A stretch of DNA of 44,553 nucleotides from Thiospirillum jenense (GTDB lineage: Bacteria > Pseudomonadota > Gammaproteobacteria > Chromatiales > Chromatiaceae): contig NZ_JABVCQ010000028.1 in NCBI RefSeq assembly GCF_014145225.1, positions 1 to 44,553 on the forward strand, in the 5' to 3' direction. This document shows positions 8,053-18,200 of the stretch, piece by piece. How positions within the stretch are numbered: position 1 is the stretch's first letter; every line of letters starts with the position of its first letter. The notes below the pieces were generated by a model. The model did no database searches. It was not told where the DNA came from and was given only the letters and a program-made list of their open reading frames with translations. The position numbers were made by a program, and so were the translations under genes.

Positions 8053-9198
8053 TTATGCCGCGTTGATTGGCCGCAGGGTTAATCGCAAATCATTTCCCAC
8101 CTGCCGCACGTCTTGCCATTCCAATTCAATGCGTTGATTCATTCGGTCAATACCCAGCAATGTAAATAACCCACGGCCGCTATCCCCGAGCAAATGCGGC
8201 GCTAAATAGATAATCAATTCATCAATTAACCCCGCCTGCATTGCCGCGCCTGCTAAAGTCGCGCCGGTTTCTAATAACACTTCATTACAACCCCGCGTTG
8301 CCAATTCACGCACGAGCGCCGTTAATTCAATTCGTCCGTCGGTGTTTAATTCACAGGCGAACAATTCTGCGCCAGCCGCAATTAACGCCGCCGCCCGTTC
8401 ATTATTAACATCTGCGCCAGTGGCAATTAACGTTTTTCCCGGCAAGTGTAATAACTGCGCCGTCGGTGGGGTGCGCAATTGACTATCGGTAATCACGCGC
8501 AACGGTTGCGGCCATTGATGTAGATCGGTCAATTCAATTCCGGTTTCGGGATTGATACGCACCGTCAGCGCGGGATTATCAATTAACACCGTCCCCACGC
8601 CGGTCATAATTGCCGCCGACCGCGCCCGCCACCGTTGCACATCGCGCCGCGCCGCTTCGCCCGTGATCCAGCAACTTTCGCCGCTCGCCAGCGCGGTGCG
8701 CCCGTCCAAACTGGCCGCTAATTTGCATTTGACGAACGGCATACCGCTGGTCATGCGCTTGCAAAAGCCGAGGTTGAGCAGTTGCGCGGCGCGGTCGAGT
8801 ACGCCGACGGTGACGGCGATGCCCGCGTGGCGCAACTGGGCGATGCCGCGGCCGGCGACCAGCGGGTTGGGGTCGGGCATTGCCACGACGACGCGGCGGA
8901 CAGCGGCGGCGATCAGGGCGTCGGTGCAGGGCGGGGTGCGGCCGTGATGACAGCAGGGTTCGAGCGTGACGTAAGCGGTTGATCTAGCAGGATTTTCACC
9001 CGCCGCTTCGGCAGCCGCCAGCGCCAAGCGTTCGGCGTGCGGTTCGCCAGCGCGGCGGTGGTAGCCCGTGCCGATGACGCGCTCGCCCTGCACCAACACG
9101 CAGCCGACGCACGGGTTGGGCGCGGTGGTATAGCGTCCCAATTCGGCGAGTTGGATGGCGTGTGCCATGAAATGGGCGTCAACGGCGGCATGAGGCAT
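8053..9198 (-). CDS. ribD: Bifunctional riboflavin biosynthesis deaminase/reductase
   Basis: A 381-residue enzyme for two riboflavin steps: deamination of 2,5-diamino-6-ribosylamino-pyrimidinone phosphate, then NADPH reduction of the ribose. The deaminase domain (about 1-150) has zinc ligands in PHAE (His54, catalytic Glu56) and PCCHHGRTPPC (Cys82, Cys91). The reductase domain (about 150-365) shows VKCKLAASLDGRTAL and the LLETGATLAGA motif near 315. Length and layout match E. coli RibD. The start is the ATG that gives MPHAAVDAHFM. Its 5' half is clearly more GC-rich than its 3' half. No other rib gene or FMN riboswitch is visible nearby. Confidence 0.96.
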   Translation of the reverse strand: MPHAAVDAHFMAHAIQLAELGRYTTAPNPCVGCVLVQGERVIGTGYHRRAGEPHAERLALAAAEAAGENPARSTAYVTLEPCCHHGRTPPCTDALIAAAVRRVVVAMPDPNPLVAGRGIAQLRHAGIAVTVGVLDRAAQLLNLGFCKRMTSGMPFVKCKLAASLDGRTALASGESCWITGEAARRDVQRWRARSAAIMTGVGTVLIDNPALTVRINPETGIELTDLHQWPQPLRVITDSQLRTPPTAQLLHLPGKTLIATGADVNNERAAALIAAGAELFACELNTDGRIELTALVRELATRGCNEVLLETGATLAGAAMQAGLIDELIIYLAPHLLGDSGRGLFTLLGIDRMNQRIELEWQDVRQVGNDLRLTLRPINAA

Positions 9199-9221
9199 TG
9201 GTTATTACCAACTGAGGATCG

Positions 9222-9266
9222 GGGCTGTTAAATTTGACGATCAAATCTACATTCCTCGTCATTCCC
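9222..9266. repeat. Partial copy of the GGGCTGTTAA...CGTCATTCC repeat
   Basis: GGGCTGTTAA (9222-9231) is followed by CGTCATTCCC (9257-9266), the same pair of motifs found at 5086-5124 and at 9313-9365. It begins 24 bp upstream of the ribD start codon. This copy looks truncated because the matching GGAATGACG arm is not seen immediately downstream. Confidence 0.5.
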
Positions 9267-9310
9267 AACCCGACGGTATACCTGCAACCGTCGCATTCTG
9301 GTTTCCCGGG

Positions 9311-9480
9311 CAGGGCTGTTAAGTTCTTATTAACTGACAATCATTTTCAACACCATCGTCATTCCTGCATACGCGGGAATGACAGCTGTCTTAACTGAAG
9401 AACTTAACAGTCCTGCGGTTGCGCAGGAACGATGATAAAGTCCGTGTTGGTTATCAATTAATAAGAATTTAATAGTCCTG
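9311..9480. repeat. 170-bp element with 30-bp imperfect terminal inverted repeats
   Basis: The left end starting CAGGGCTGTTAAGTTC (9311-9340) matches the reverse complement of 9451-9480 at 25 of 30 positions, and all five differences are transitions. A nested arm GAACTTAACAGTCCTG (9400-9415) pairs with 9311-9326 at 15 of 16 positions. Between them CGTCATTCC (9357-9365) pairs with GGAATGAC (9376-9383) around TGCATACGC. The layered palindromes and the lack of coding sequence fit a MITE. It fills the gap between ribD and the lipoprotein gene. Confidence 0.65.
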
Positions 9481-9576
9481 CTCCTGCCATTTGAGGAAAT
9501 GGGTAATGTTTTCTAAAGCTAAGTAATTCTAACCTGATTTTACGAAACAACGTGTATTCAAAAAACATCAATAGAG

Positions 9577-10227
9577 TTAGTGCCTACGTTTGGAAGAATT
9601 ATACACTTTTCTACCGCTAGCGCTATAGTGGTAAATGCCCCCTCGCGGTCCGATATAAATACCAGAATCATTTTCGATTTGAGGAATAGTTTTCTTACTA
9701 CTGACAGTTGATTTTAGATAGGATGTAGTCGGAGATGATGACGTAGTTTCTTTCGATGACAGTTGCGATGTTGCTACATTTTCTGGCGGGGTCTTTGTCG
9801 GTTGCTTTGATTTTACTAGGTTTTCTTCCGTGGTAGCAATTTTTCTGAGTATAGTTGGTAAAGTAGCATGTAAATCTTTTACAATATCGTCTAACTCTTT
9901 TATTTTGGTTTTTTCCAGTATGGGAAAGCCTTTTTTAATACAGTTGTTATATGGTTTTAATCCATTATTATTAACGAAAATTTCAATTTGATTCATCATT
10001 TTTGAGCAATCAGGATTGGTATGTGAAGGTTTATTACTACAAAACTTAGTGTACATGTCAATTATTATTAAATCTGACTGAGTTTTTATTGCAATACTTT
10101 TGCAAAGATCGGCTTCAAGGTTCTCAAATTCTCCATGTTGCGCAATTGACATTTGCTGGGTTGCACACCCCACTAAAGCAAGCATAACGAAAAGTGATGT
10201 TATTGACTTTGTATTTAGAAAAAACAT
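9577..10227 (-). CDS. Putative lipoprotein of unknown function, AT-rich
   Basis: A 216-residue protein with a clear lipoprotein signal: a hydrophobic stretch SLFVMLALVGC with the lipobox Cys at 21. It should be exported and lipid-anchored. Five cysteines follow in residues 40-100, suggesting disulfides in the periplasm. Residues about 130-185 are Ser/Thr/Lys-rich and probably disordered. The C-terminus carries GPRGGIYHYSASGRKVY (about 193-209), similar to the short 'PBCV basic adaptor' type motif (Gly-Pro-Arg-Gly-Gly-x-Tyr...Gly-x-Lys-Val-Tyr) known from viral and bacterial proteins; I propose this from memory. Base composition is much more AT-rich than its neighbours, suggesting acquisition. 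It stands alone between a MITE and the pspA-like gene. Confidence 0.7.
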   Translation of the reverse strand: MFFLNTKSITSLFVMLALVGCATQQMSIAQHGEFENLEADLCKSIAIKTQSDLIIIDMYTKFCSNKPSHTNPDCSKMMNQIEIFVNNNGLKPYNNCIKKGFPILEKTKIKELDDIVKDLHATLPTILRKIATTEENLVKSKQPTKTPPENVATSQLSSKETTSSSPTTSYLKSTVSSKKTIPQIENDSGIYIGPRGGIYHYSASGRKVYNSSKRRH

Positions 10228-10413
10228 CAGCTAATACCTAAATATAGATTCTCTCAGCGAGCTTTTGATTTTATTACAATGTGTTCTTGAGCTACCATTT
10301 GGTAGAGCATTTTTCGACAGGATATTTTAAGTTTAAAAACCTTAAAATCTGGGAGATTAAAACTTCTAAATCCCTATCAATTAATGCACTACCCCATGTT
10401 TAACGATATGCAC

Positions 10414-11190
10414 TCACCGCTGCTGCGATTTCAACCGTGCCAAGCGTTCAGTAGCGGACTGACTGCCCGGCAACCGCTGCCCACTCGCCGCCGCCAACGC
10501 CGCCGCAATGTTCGGATCATCCTGCTCAGGCCGCGTAGGCGCTAACAATTTCGCCTTCGCCGCCGCCGCCTGCGCCTTCGCCAAATCCGTCGCCGCCGCA
10601 TCCTGCATCGCCTTGAGCGCCACGTTCAAACTACTGGTAGTGCTACTTAATCCAGCCGCCCGCCGCGCCGCCTCCGCCTGCCGTTCCGCCACCTCACGCT
10701 GCTGTTCCGCCCGCCGCATATCACGTTCCGCCTGTTCCAACTGCGCCCGCGCTGCCCGCAACTTGCCGCCCGCATCCGCATAGGTTTGTTCCAACATCAT
10801 TAAAAATGATTGCGCATCCTCTGCCTCACTTGATTCACGTTCAACCTCGGGCGTCATTTGCTCCAACATGTCTAATAACGTAGTTAAACTCCTTTCCAAT
10901 TGCGCTTTACGGGTGAAATCCACTTCACTCGCCAATTGGATTTGTAATAATTCAGCCGCGGCCATGCGTTGATTCAATAACAATCTAATCGCATCCGCCT
11001 CTTTCTTTTCACGTTCATAGGTAGCGCGGGCGCGAGCCACTTCCAAACCCAATTCATCTAAATGCTCTTCCATTGACCGTAATTCAGCCGCCGTCGCGCC
11101 CTGCGGATCCCAGCGTACCAACGCTTCTAATCCCGCCTGCATGGTTTGATCGGTTTTAACCCCGACGAAATTGCGAATAAAACTAAACAT
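10414..11190 (-). CDS. PspA/IM30-like coiled-coil protein
   Basis: A 258-residue, almost wholly alpha-helical and Ala/Glu/Arg-rich protein. The start MFSFIRNFVGVK resembles the membrane-touching helix of PspA-family proteins. It is followed by a long charged coiled coil (about 35-190) and an Ala-rich tail. I chose the ATG at 11190, with AGGA 9 nt upstream, over a TTG at 11208. The upstream neighbour on the same strand is a DUF350 membrane protein. E. coli has the same pairing in its yjf cluster (PspA-like YjfJ with DUF350 YjfL). That context supports a PspA-type membrane-stress role, although sequence identity to PspA is not obvious by eye. Confidence 0.7.
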   Translation of the reverse strand: MFSFIRNFVGVKTDQTMQAGLEALVRWDPQGATAAELRSMEEHLDELGLEVARARATYEREKKEADAIRLLLNQRMAAAELLQIQLASEVDFTRKAQLERSLTTLLDMLEQMTPEVERESSEAEDAQSFLMMLEQTYADAGGKLRAARAQLEQAERDMRRAEQQREVAERQAEAARRAAGLSSTTSSLNVALKAMQDAAATDLAKAQAAAAKAKLLAPTRPEQDDPNIAAALAAASGQRLPGSQSATERLARLKSQQR

Positions 11191-11277
11191 CAGTTTGTGT
11201 CCTATCAATTCAAATGAAACAGTTTAACTTAAGCATTACAGCAAATGAATATGAGGGCAAAGTTCAATGATTCAACC

Positions 11278-11703
11278 CTACCCAACCATCGCCCCAGCGT
11301 TGAGTAATGCAATCGCTAGTTGCACCCCGACTAATACCGCAGCAATGGCAATATTGCCCTGTTCAATTGCGCTGCGAAACCCACGAAATAACACGGTCGC
11401 AATAGTCACGGTCAATAACTGCACCAAAATCGCAATGATGCCCCACAGCATAATATCCAGCCAAATATGATTGGTCGCCAACGTCGCTGCCAATGGAATA
11501 GTAATGGACACCAATGCGCCGCTCAATGCCAAGCCGGCCGCGATATTCCCCTGCGCAATCAATTCACGTTCATTAAATGGTGTAATCACCATATACAAAG
11601 CAGCGCCCAGCGCCAATAAAACAAGCGTTGTCACAAAATGTAATAGCAGAATTGGCAAACCGCTATTGAGCGTCTGCCATAACGTGGCAAATAAATCAGC
11701 CAT
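11278..11703 (-). CDS. DUF350 (YjfL-type) membrane protein
   Basis: A 141-residue inner-membrane protein with four predicted membrane helices: about 15-37, 52-72, 79-103 and 118-138. The two halves resemble each other: ERELIAQGNIAAGLALSGAL near 45-64 and RSAIEQGNIAIAAVLVGVQL near 111-130. This internal repeat with 'QGN.A.A' is typical of DUF350 (UPF0719) proteins. AGGGG lies about 10 nt upstream of the ATG. The PspA-like gene begins 87 bp downstream on the same strand, so the two are likely an operon concerned with envelope stress. The molecular function is unknown. Confidence 0.85.
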   Translation of the reverse strand: MADLFATLWQTLNSGLPILLLHFVTTLVLLALGAALYMVITPFNERELIAQGNIAAGLALSGALVSITIPLAATLATNHIWLDIMLWGIIAILVQLLTVTIATVLFRGFRSAIEQGNIAIAAVLVGVQLAIALLNAGAMVG

Positions 11704-11897
11704 TGTTCAATGCCCCTGTGTCTGTGATTGAAAAAATGCCGTATGATTAGTCATCATTGCGTCGTCAAAATTGCAATTGTACGCTGTCGGCATTATACAA
11801 TAAACTGCTTACACATACAGCGCCGGCGGGGCAACTTGACAAATACAACTCCCATTAATCACCGCATCATACGCGGACAAACTCACGTCAATTCAAC

Positions 11898-13052
11898 ATG
11901 ATATTACCGAATTATCACGACGGCAGTCTAGTCAATCTTATGGCGGCTATTCAACGCGCCCGCGGTGGTAGCACCAGTGTACCTGATCCTGACTTATTAT
12001 CCGCAAACCAATTAAATAATACCCATCATTTAGTTCTGTTGGTCATAGATGGATTAGGCTATGATTGGCTGCAACGTCATTCTCCTGCGGGTATTCTTAA
12101 TCGGCATTGTATTGGATCATTAACCTCGGTATTTCCCACGACCACTGCCGCCGCCATCACTACTTTTTTAACCGGCGTCGCCCCGCAACAACACGCGATT
12201 ACCGGCTGGTTCACTTGGCTACGCGAATTAGGCTGTATTATGCGTGTATTGCCAGGACAACCGCGTTATGGTGGCGTTGATTATCAACGTGCCGGCGTTG
12301 ATTTAAGCAAGTTATTTCACCAACCGCCCGTGTTTAATCGCCTTCCCTGCGCTACAGCGGTGATCTCCCCACGCGAAATTGCCTATTCACCGTTTAATCA
12401 AACTCATCGCGGCTGCGCCGAGTTAATCGCCTATAATAGTTTACAAGATTTATTTTCTCACATCCAACAGGCGGTACACACCTTGCCCGCGCCCAGTTAT
12501 ATTTACGCCTATTGGTCACGATTAGATAGCGTTGGTCATCATCATGGCATCAATAGCGCGGCGTCAATTGCGCATTTAGGCGAATTAGAAAGCGAAATCA
12601 CCCGCTTAATAAAACAACTGGCCGGCACTGACAGCGTGTTATTGGTCACTGCCGATCATGGTCAAATTGATTCCACTCTAGCAGATGAAGTGCAATTAAG
12701 TGATCACCCAGTACTTATGAATTGCTTACAGATGCCGTTATGTGGTGAACCGCGTGCCGCGTTTTGCTATGTCCGCCCTAATTATGTTGACACCTTTGTT
12801 AATTATTGCCACGATGTATTGGGCGAGCAATTCACGCTTTATCGTAGCGCAGAATTAATTGAAAATGGCTGGTTTGGCATGGGGGCTGCACATCCTGAAC
12901 TAATTCACCGCATTGGCGATTATCTATTATTAGGACAAGGGCGGGCAGTGATTCGTGACCGATTATTGACCGAACAGCCTTTTACTCAAATTGGGGTGCA
13001 TGGCGGATTAAGTCGTGACGAGTTATTTGTGCCCTTGTGTGTATTTTCTTAA
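11898..13052 (+). CDS. Alkaline-phosphatase-superfamily (nucleotide pyrophosphatase/phosphodiesterase-type) enzyme
   Basis: A 384-residue hydrolase of the type I phosphodiesterase/nucleotide pyrophosphatase family. Metal-binding motifs are LLVIDGLGYDWL (first Asp, near residue 52) and SVFPTTTAAAITTFLTG (nucleophile Thr, near 76-92). The second metal site is formed by SRLDSVGHHHG (near 207-217) and VTADHGQIDST (near 252-262), with a late His in GVHGG (near 373). There is no signal peptide, so it is probably cytoplasmic. Family members cleave phosphodiester or phosphomonoester bonds; the substrate cannot be read from sequence. No clear Shine-Dalgarno precedes the ATG. It stands between the divergent DUF350 gene and the OmpA-like gene. 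Confidence 0.87.
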   Translation: MILPNYHDGSLVNLMAAIQRARGGSTSVPDPDLLSANQLNNTHHLVLLVIDGLGYDWLQRHSPAGILNRHCIGSLTSVFPTTTAAAITTFLTGVAPQQHAITGWFTWLRELGCIMRVLPGQPRYGGVDYQRAGVDLSKLFHQPPVFNRLPCATAVISPREIAYSPFNQTHRGCAELIAYNSLQDLFSHIQQAVHTLPAPSYIYAYWSRLDSVGHHHGINSAASIAHLGELESEITRLIKQLAGTDSVLLVTADHGQIDSTLADEVQLSDHPVLMNCLQMPLCGEPRAAFCYVRPNYVDTFVNYCHDVLGEQFTLYRSAELIENGWFGMGAAHPELIHRIGDYLLLGQGRAVIRDRLLTEQPFTQIGVHGGLSRDELFVPLCVFS

Positions 13053-13137
13053 CTATTTGCATGATGTTTATCTCGTGCAAACGGTATTAGTGAATACGTT
13101 TTTTTATTAATACGTCTATCTATTGGAGATGAAGACC

Positions 13138-15078
13138 ATGCCCGGATTCAAATCTGCTTTCAGCAAAGTTTTATTTTGGTTTTTTCCACTTGCACTCTGC
13201 GCGACCGGTGGCGCATTTTATTTTTATGCGCAGCATTTGCATAAAACACTTGCAATACAAACCACTCAGCTCGCTGAACAAACACAGCAATTACAACAAT
13301 TGAATCGTGAACGCTCACAATTCAATAATGAGCGCGATGGTTTGCAAACACAAGTACAGCAACTGGAAACCGCATTAAACGCTGAACGTAGTGAAGCATC
13401 CCATATTCAAACCGAATTAAACCAGCAATTGGCGGCGCGTGATCAGCAATTGACTCAAACTCAAACGGCGGCGCAAAAACAGTTACAACAAACACAAACG
13501 GAATTAAAACAGGTACAGGAACAATACCAACAATTATTAACCCGACATGATGAAGCCAAAAATACTGTACTGCGATTAGAAGAAAATCTTGCGGGTGTGC
13601 AAAAAGCAATGCTGGCAGCGGCAACTGAACATAAAGCGCGCATTGCAGCATTAGAAAAGCATTTAAATGAGCGCGTGACCTTATCTGCCATTATTCCCAA
13701 AGATGCTGATGTCATTAAGGCGGCCCGCTTGGCGGGGGTGTTATTAGACGAGGATCCAATTAAACAAACTTTGACTAATACGCGCAAAGCATTAGAGGAT
13801 TTAGAGCAACGCTATGCTGCATTGAATGAACGTTATCAGGCAATACAGGCGAGTCAAAAAACTGCAACGACTGAAGCTGCTAAAACGCATGATAAACATG
13901 CAAAAGATCATCAGCAAAATGATAACTCGAATGATAAATTAATCGCTGCTGAAAAACAGATTGCCGAATTAACAGTGCAATTGAAACACGAACAAGAGCG
14001 GTCAAGTCAATTAACCAGTGCTGAAAAACGGATTGTTGAATTGACGGCGCAACTGCAACGTGATGAGCAACAAGCGAGTAAATTGGCAGACGCAGAGCAG
14101 CGAATTATTGAATTAACTGAACAATTAAAACAAGCGCCATCAAGTACGCAATTGGTGGATTTGAAAGCGCAACTTGAACTGACGAAAGCACAACTTAATC
14201 AACAGATTGAACAATTCGCGGCAGTGCAGCAGCAATTAGTCAGTGAACAACAGCGGGCAGAGTCAGCCGTGCGTGATTATGCGACATTAAAAACGCAATT
14301 TGAGTCGATGCTGCAAGATCACTCCGCATTAAAAACGCAATTCACTGAGAATAAAAATCAGCAAGCAACCTTAATTCAAGAATTGGAACATGCACGTCAC
14401 ATCCGCGAGGCATTGGCGCAGCAATACACAGCACAGTTAATGGAGTTAGCAACCGTTCAAGCGCAATTGGCGCAATTAAAACAATCAGCAGCGGCACCAT
14501 CGGATCAAGCTGCGATTGACGCGGCGGCGCCCACTCAAACTGCTGCAATTGGTAGCGCGTCTGCAACAGTGGTAGATAAGACTACTTCCACCGCTTTGCC
14601 GTCAGAATCCGCGTCATCAGAAGCGACTTCGGCGCCGGTGTGTCATGTTACTGATCTCATCGCTGATCTGGCTGTTGAACAAACGCAACGTGGTTTATTG
14701 TTGACAGACCTCAATGCTGAATTGCAATTTGCTAAAAGTTCAGCCGAATTGATGGCAGTTGCCATGCCCAAATTAGAACGTATTAGTGTGTTATTAGCGC
14801 AGCATCCCGAAATCATTATTCAAATCGAGGGGCATACTGATAGTCTGGGTGATCCTGTTTTTAATCAATCATTATCGCAAGCGCGAGCAGAAGCGGTATT
14901 GGCGGCATTTACTGCACATGGCGTTAATCCAATGCAATTAACAGCAGTTGGTATGGGTTCAAAAAGACCATTGGCGACTAATCAAACTGCCGCTGGGCGC
15001 AGCCGTAATCGGCGAGTTGAAGTGTATCTTGGTTTATCCGATGCGGCGCGTACTGCGTGTCAGGCGACAGCGCAGTAA
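13138..15078 (+). CDS. Coiled-coil protein with C-terminal OmpA-like peptidoglycan-binding domain
   Basis: A 646-residue protein. One membrane segment near residues 11-33 has no clear cleavage site, so it is probably an inner-membrane anchor. A very long Gln-rich coiled coil (about 35-460) contains repeated 'AEKQIAELT/AEKRIVELT/AEQRIIELT' units (about 275-350). A Ser/Ala-rich linker follows, then an OmpA domain (about 520-636) with GHTDSLGDPVFNQSLSQARA and the late NRRVEVYL, the peptidoglycan-binding pattern. It should span the periplasm from the membrane to the cell wall. The ATG at 13138 has GGAG 9 nt upstream; a TTG at 13123 lacks a site. By layout it could be a cell-envelope scaffold or cell-shape protein. 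The neighbours give no further clue. Confidence 0.82.
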   Translation: MPGFKSAFSKVLFWFFPLALCATGGAFYFYAQHLHKTLAIQTTQLAEQTQQLQQLNRERSQFNNERDGLQTQVQQLETALNAERSEASHIQTELNQQLAARDQQLTQTQTAAQKQLQQTQTELKQVQEQYQQLLTRHDEAKNTVLRLEENLAGVQKAMLAAATEHKARIAALEKHLNERVTLSAIIPKDADVIKAARLAGVLLDEDPIKQTLTNTRKALEDLEQRYAALNERYQAIQASQKTATTEAAKTHDKHAKDHQQNDNSNDKLIAAEKQIAELTVQLKHEQERSSQLTSAEKRIVELTAQLQRDEQQASKLADAEQRIIELTEQLKQAPSSTQLVDLKAQLELTKAQLNQQIEQFAAVQQQLVSEQQRAESAVRDYATLKTQFESMLQDHSALKTQFTENKNQQATLIQELEHARHIREALAQQYTAQLMELATVQAQLAQLKQSAAAPSDQAAIDAAAPTQTAAIGSASATVVDKTTSTALPSESASSEATSAPVCHVTDLIADLAVEQTQRGLLLTDLNAELQFAKSSAELMAVAMPKLERISVLLAQHPEIIIQIEGHTDSLGDPVFNQSLSQARAEAVLAAFTAHGVNPMQLTAVGMGSKRPLATNQTAAGRSRNRRVEVYLGLSDAARTACQATAQ

Positions 15079-15110
15079 TGATTGACGAGTAATGAATGTC
15101 TAATGCAGGT

Positions 15111-15156
15111 GAGCTTGCGGATCAATGCCGCAACAAGTGACGCGGACCGCAAGCTC
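15111..15156. repeat. Perfect 10-bp inverted repeat
   Basis: GAGCTTGCGG (15111-15120) and CCGCAAGCTC (15147-15156) are exact inverted copies separated by 26 bp. There is no T-run on either side, so it is a weak terminator at best. It lies between the converging ends of the OmpA-like gene and the large helicase gene. Confidence 0.5.
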
Positions 15157-15224
15157 GTTGTATTACTCATAATTGCTGTCAAGTGAAAACCCCCACCATT
15201 TAAAACGCTTATTCAATACATATC

Positions 15225-18200
15225 TCAATCAAGGATTGGATATTCGGGCAAATCACTATTCACTAAATCATATTTTTTGCGGAGTTGTTCAGCCTGCTGG
15301 CGCTGTTCTATAGCGCGTTCACTTTTTCTTTGGTCGCTAGACTTAGCAAGATATTCAGCGTAACGTTCACGAGAAACAATTAATCGTTTAGCCATTTCCC
15401 GCCGACTCTTTTTAGTATTAGCTTCTTTTAATGCCCATTCATAGAATTGAATGGTAGTCACATCATGTCCTAGGCGTTCTAATGCTGCTCCAATCACGTC
15501 TCGGTCAATCTCGAATTGATCACAACCACTCCAACGAGTATTAGAATCATTATCACGCAGTTGTGAGACAAGCAATTCGGTTAAGGCTTGCAGATGTTTT
15601 GAAGGGGCATCTAAAACAACCATCGAGCTTGATAATGGTTCAATAATCGCTTTAAGCAATGCCAAGCGCCCTTCATCAAGCTGTGATCGCTTTAGCGATG
15701 GAAAACGTTGTTTGAACGCATCGCGTGAGCAGTATTCTTGCGCGAGTCGAGTCCAGCGATCATGATTTGCCAATGTTGTCGCCAGTGCCACCAATGCCGT
15801 TTGCCATTTATCGTAATCTTGGCGTGGATCACAAGCAGATAGCGCTTCTTCCGCATCCCGCTCTTCTTGTGTCACTCGAGAATGACGTCGTGCTTGCAGG
15901 CGTTCAAGTGTGACATCACGCGGCAGCACCGATTCACCCGGATAGCTGGTTATGTCAGGTTCTGAGTTAATAAAACGTTCACCAAGTTTACGGCGCAAAT
16001 CAGCCAGCCGTTTTTCATCACCGCTAACGTCTTTTTCTTGTTCATGTTTCCAAATAATGTGTTGTTGCAAACATGCGGCAAAACGTTCATCAAAATAATC
16101 ACGTTGTGCCGTGGTCAATCCAGGCAAACGCACTGCCCATTCATAATATTCCAGTGCATCGTTCATTCGATTAGCCGATTCAATCGCAGCACCAACTGCC
16201 GGCAAACTGAGGCATTTTTCAATCACTGGTAACCACCGATCTCCCTCACGCCTTAAACGTTCATGTAATAGCTGTGACAACACCTCACGCGCTGTACCTG
16301 GCGCCTCTCGCACTGTCAAATGAGTTGCCACTCGTTCAACAAAATCATTTTCCATTACCTGCTGGATTTGCTCAGGTAATGAGAGCATATCAAGACGCCG
16401 CAATACCGTTATCAATTCGCCCCAGTTATTGCGATTTTCAAGTAACACTCCAAGATATAATCGCCCAATATCTGCAACATGTTCTGCTGAAAGTTGATCA
16501 ATCTGACGCCATAACCGCTGTATCCGAGGTTTTAATAGTCCAGCATCTGTAATCACGCGCTGATGGGTTAATAATTTCACAGCATGATCTAATTGGTCAG
16601 TTTCAATCAACGCATCCATCAGCATCGCTTTTTGTGCTTGACTTAAACTATCAAGGTTTTCTTGGTGTGTACGCCAATCCCTTAGCAATAGTTTAAATTC
16701 ATTCAACTTGTGCAATGGTTCAATTGTTTCTGGCCAATGTTGAATTTTGCACAAGCTACGGCAATATTTCTCATGCCCGATTTTATTAGACATCTCCCAC
16801 AGATAACAAGCATCTTCATAGTGATTTAAAACATAAGCAATAATTGCTAGTTGATCATCACTGTAATTAAAACGTCTCGCTAATTGTTCAATTGTTTTCC
16901 AGTCAGACCGAAAACAGTTGTCGTTATCTGGAGTGCGACTTAACCAAGTTAATAAAACATTGGCAGCGTCACGTCCACCACGTCCCCTAAAAAAATTAAC
17001 ATCGTATTCGGTTATTATAGTTTCAAGCCGTCGCAGTACTTTTTTTGTCTGCTCTGTATCCCCATTCCATGTAAAACCCTCCTTATCTCTGTTTTGAACT
17101 AAATATCCAGATAATTCAACACGCAGATCGCCTTTTTCATTTTCAGTCCAATGAGTTTTTTTAATCGAATTAAAATCAGCATCAGCCCAGAAACAACTTA
17201 GCGCAAGAGAATGCTGCTGAATTGCTAAAAAACGCTCCGCTGCTTTCTTATAGTTTCCTTCTAAACGCAACGCATGACCATAACATTCATCTGCCTTTTC
17301 TTTTTGTTGGAGACTTTCAAATTTGGTTCGAGCGCGTCTGAGTAAACCGGGATCTTCAGCATCAAGACCTTGGCGAAAGAATTTATCTGCTAATTCTCTA
17401 GTATCGTCATATGTGTGATGATCCAACATTAATTGTTCTAAATCTTGCGTATTACCTTGGTGTATAATAAGAATGCGACTACCATCCCATTCAAGCGGGT
17501 TAGCGTGTCCTCCAAGATGACGAATTAAATGTTCTGCATCCATTGTTTGCATAGGTTTCCAGAACGTCTCAAATGTATCTGGATCATCAACAATTATTAA
17601 ACGGCGACGAGCACGACTTGCAGCAACATAAAGACGATTAAAAAAATATTCCCATTCAATTGCAGTATTTGGTAAAACATCATTTTTACTATTGTCACCT
17701 TTTAAGCGTTCGGCAAGCGTTTTTGGGCAAGTTGCACCAAACTTATACAACACAACAACCTCATTGTATTCTAGCCCTTTAGCCCGATTAGGACTTAACA
17801 CACTATTGGGGGTATCACTTTCATCACGTTCAACTGCTTCACATAAGAGTGCATCTCCGCGAACATAAGCAATTTCTTCATCCTCATGACAATTAGGAAT
17901 AATAACAACGGCATTAGAACTTAATAAGCGGCGCGTATCCGGTGCATTTGTAGCATATAAAAAAGGTTCAACGGCCTGATGATCTGGAAACCATGCTTCT
18001 TGGGGACGTATTTGGTCTTCATTGCCAAACAAACATAATCTTATTAGTTGAAGATAATTGCAAAATTGAACAATTTTTTTAGTTGAACGATAGTTTGCTG
18101 ACAATTCGTGATAGTTCAAAATACCTTTGCCATTTCGCGTATCATTTTCTAGTGGTCCGAGCAGATAATCATGAAAATTGGATTTTACAGCTTCCCAACG

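Noticed and set aside
8552-8982. Long open frames on the plus strand opposite ribD
   Set aside because: They are caused by the GC-rich 5' half of ribD, which has full family motifs; no ribosome site or homology.
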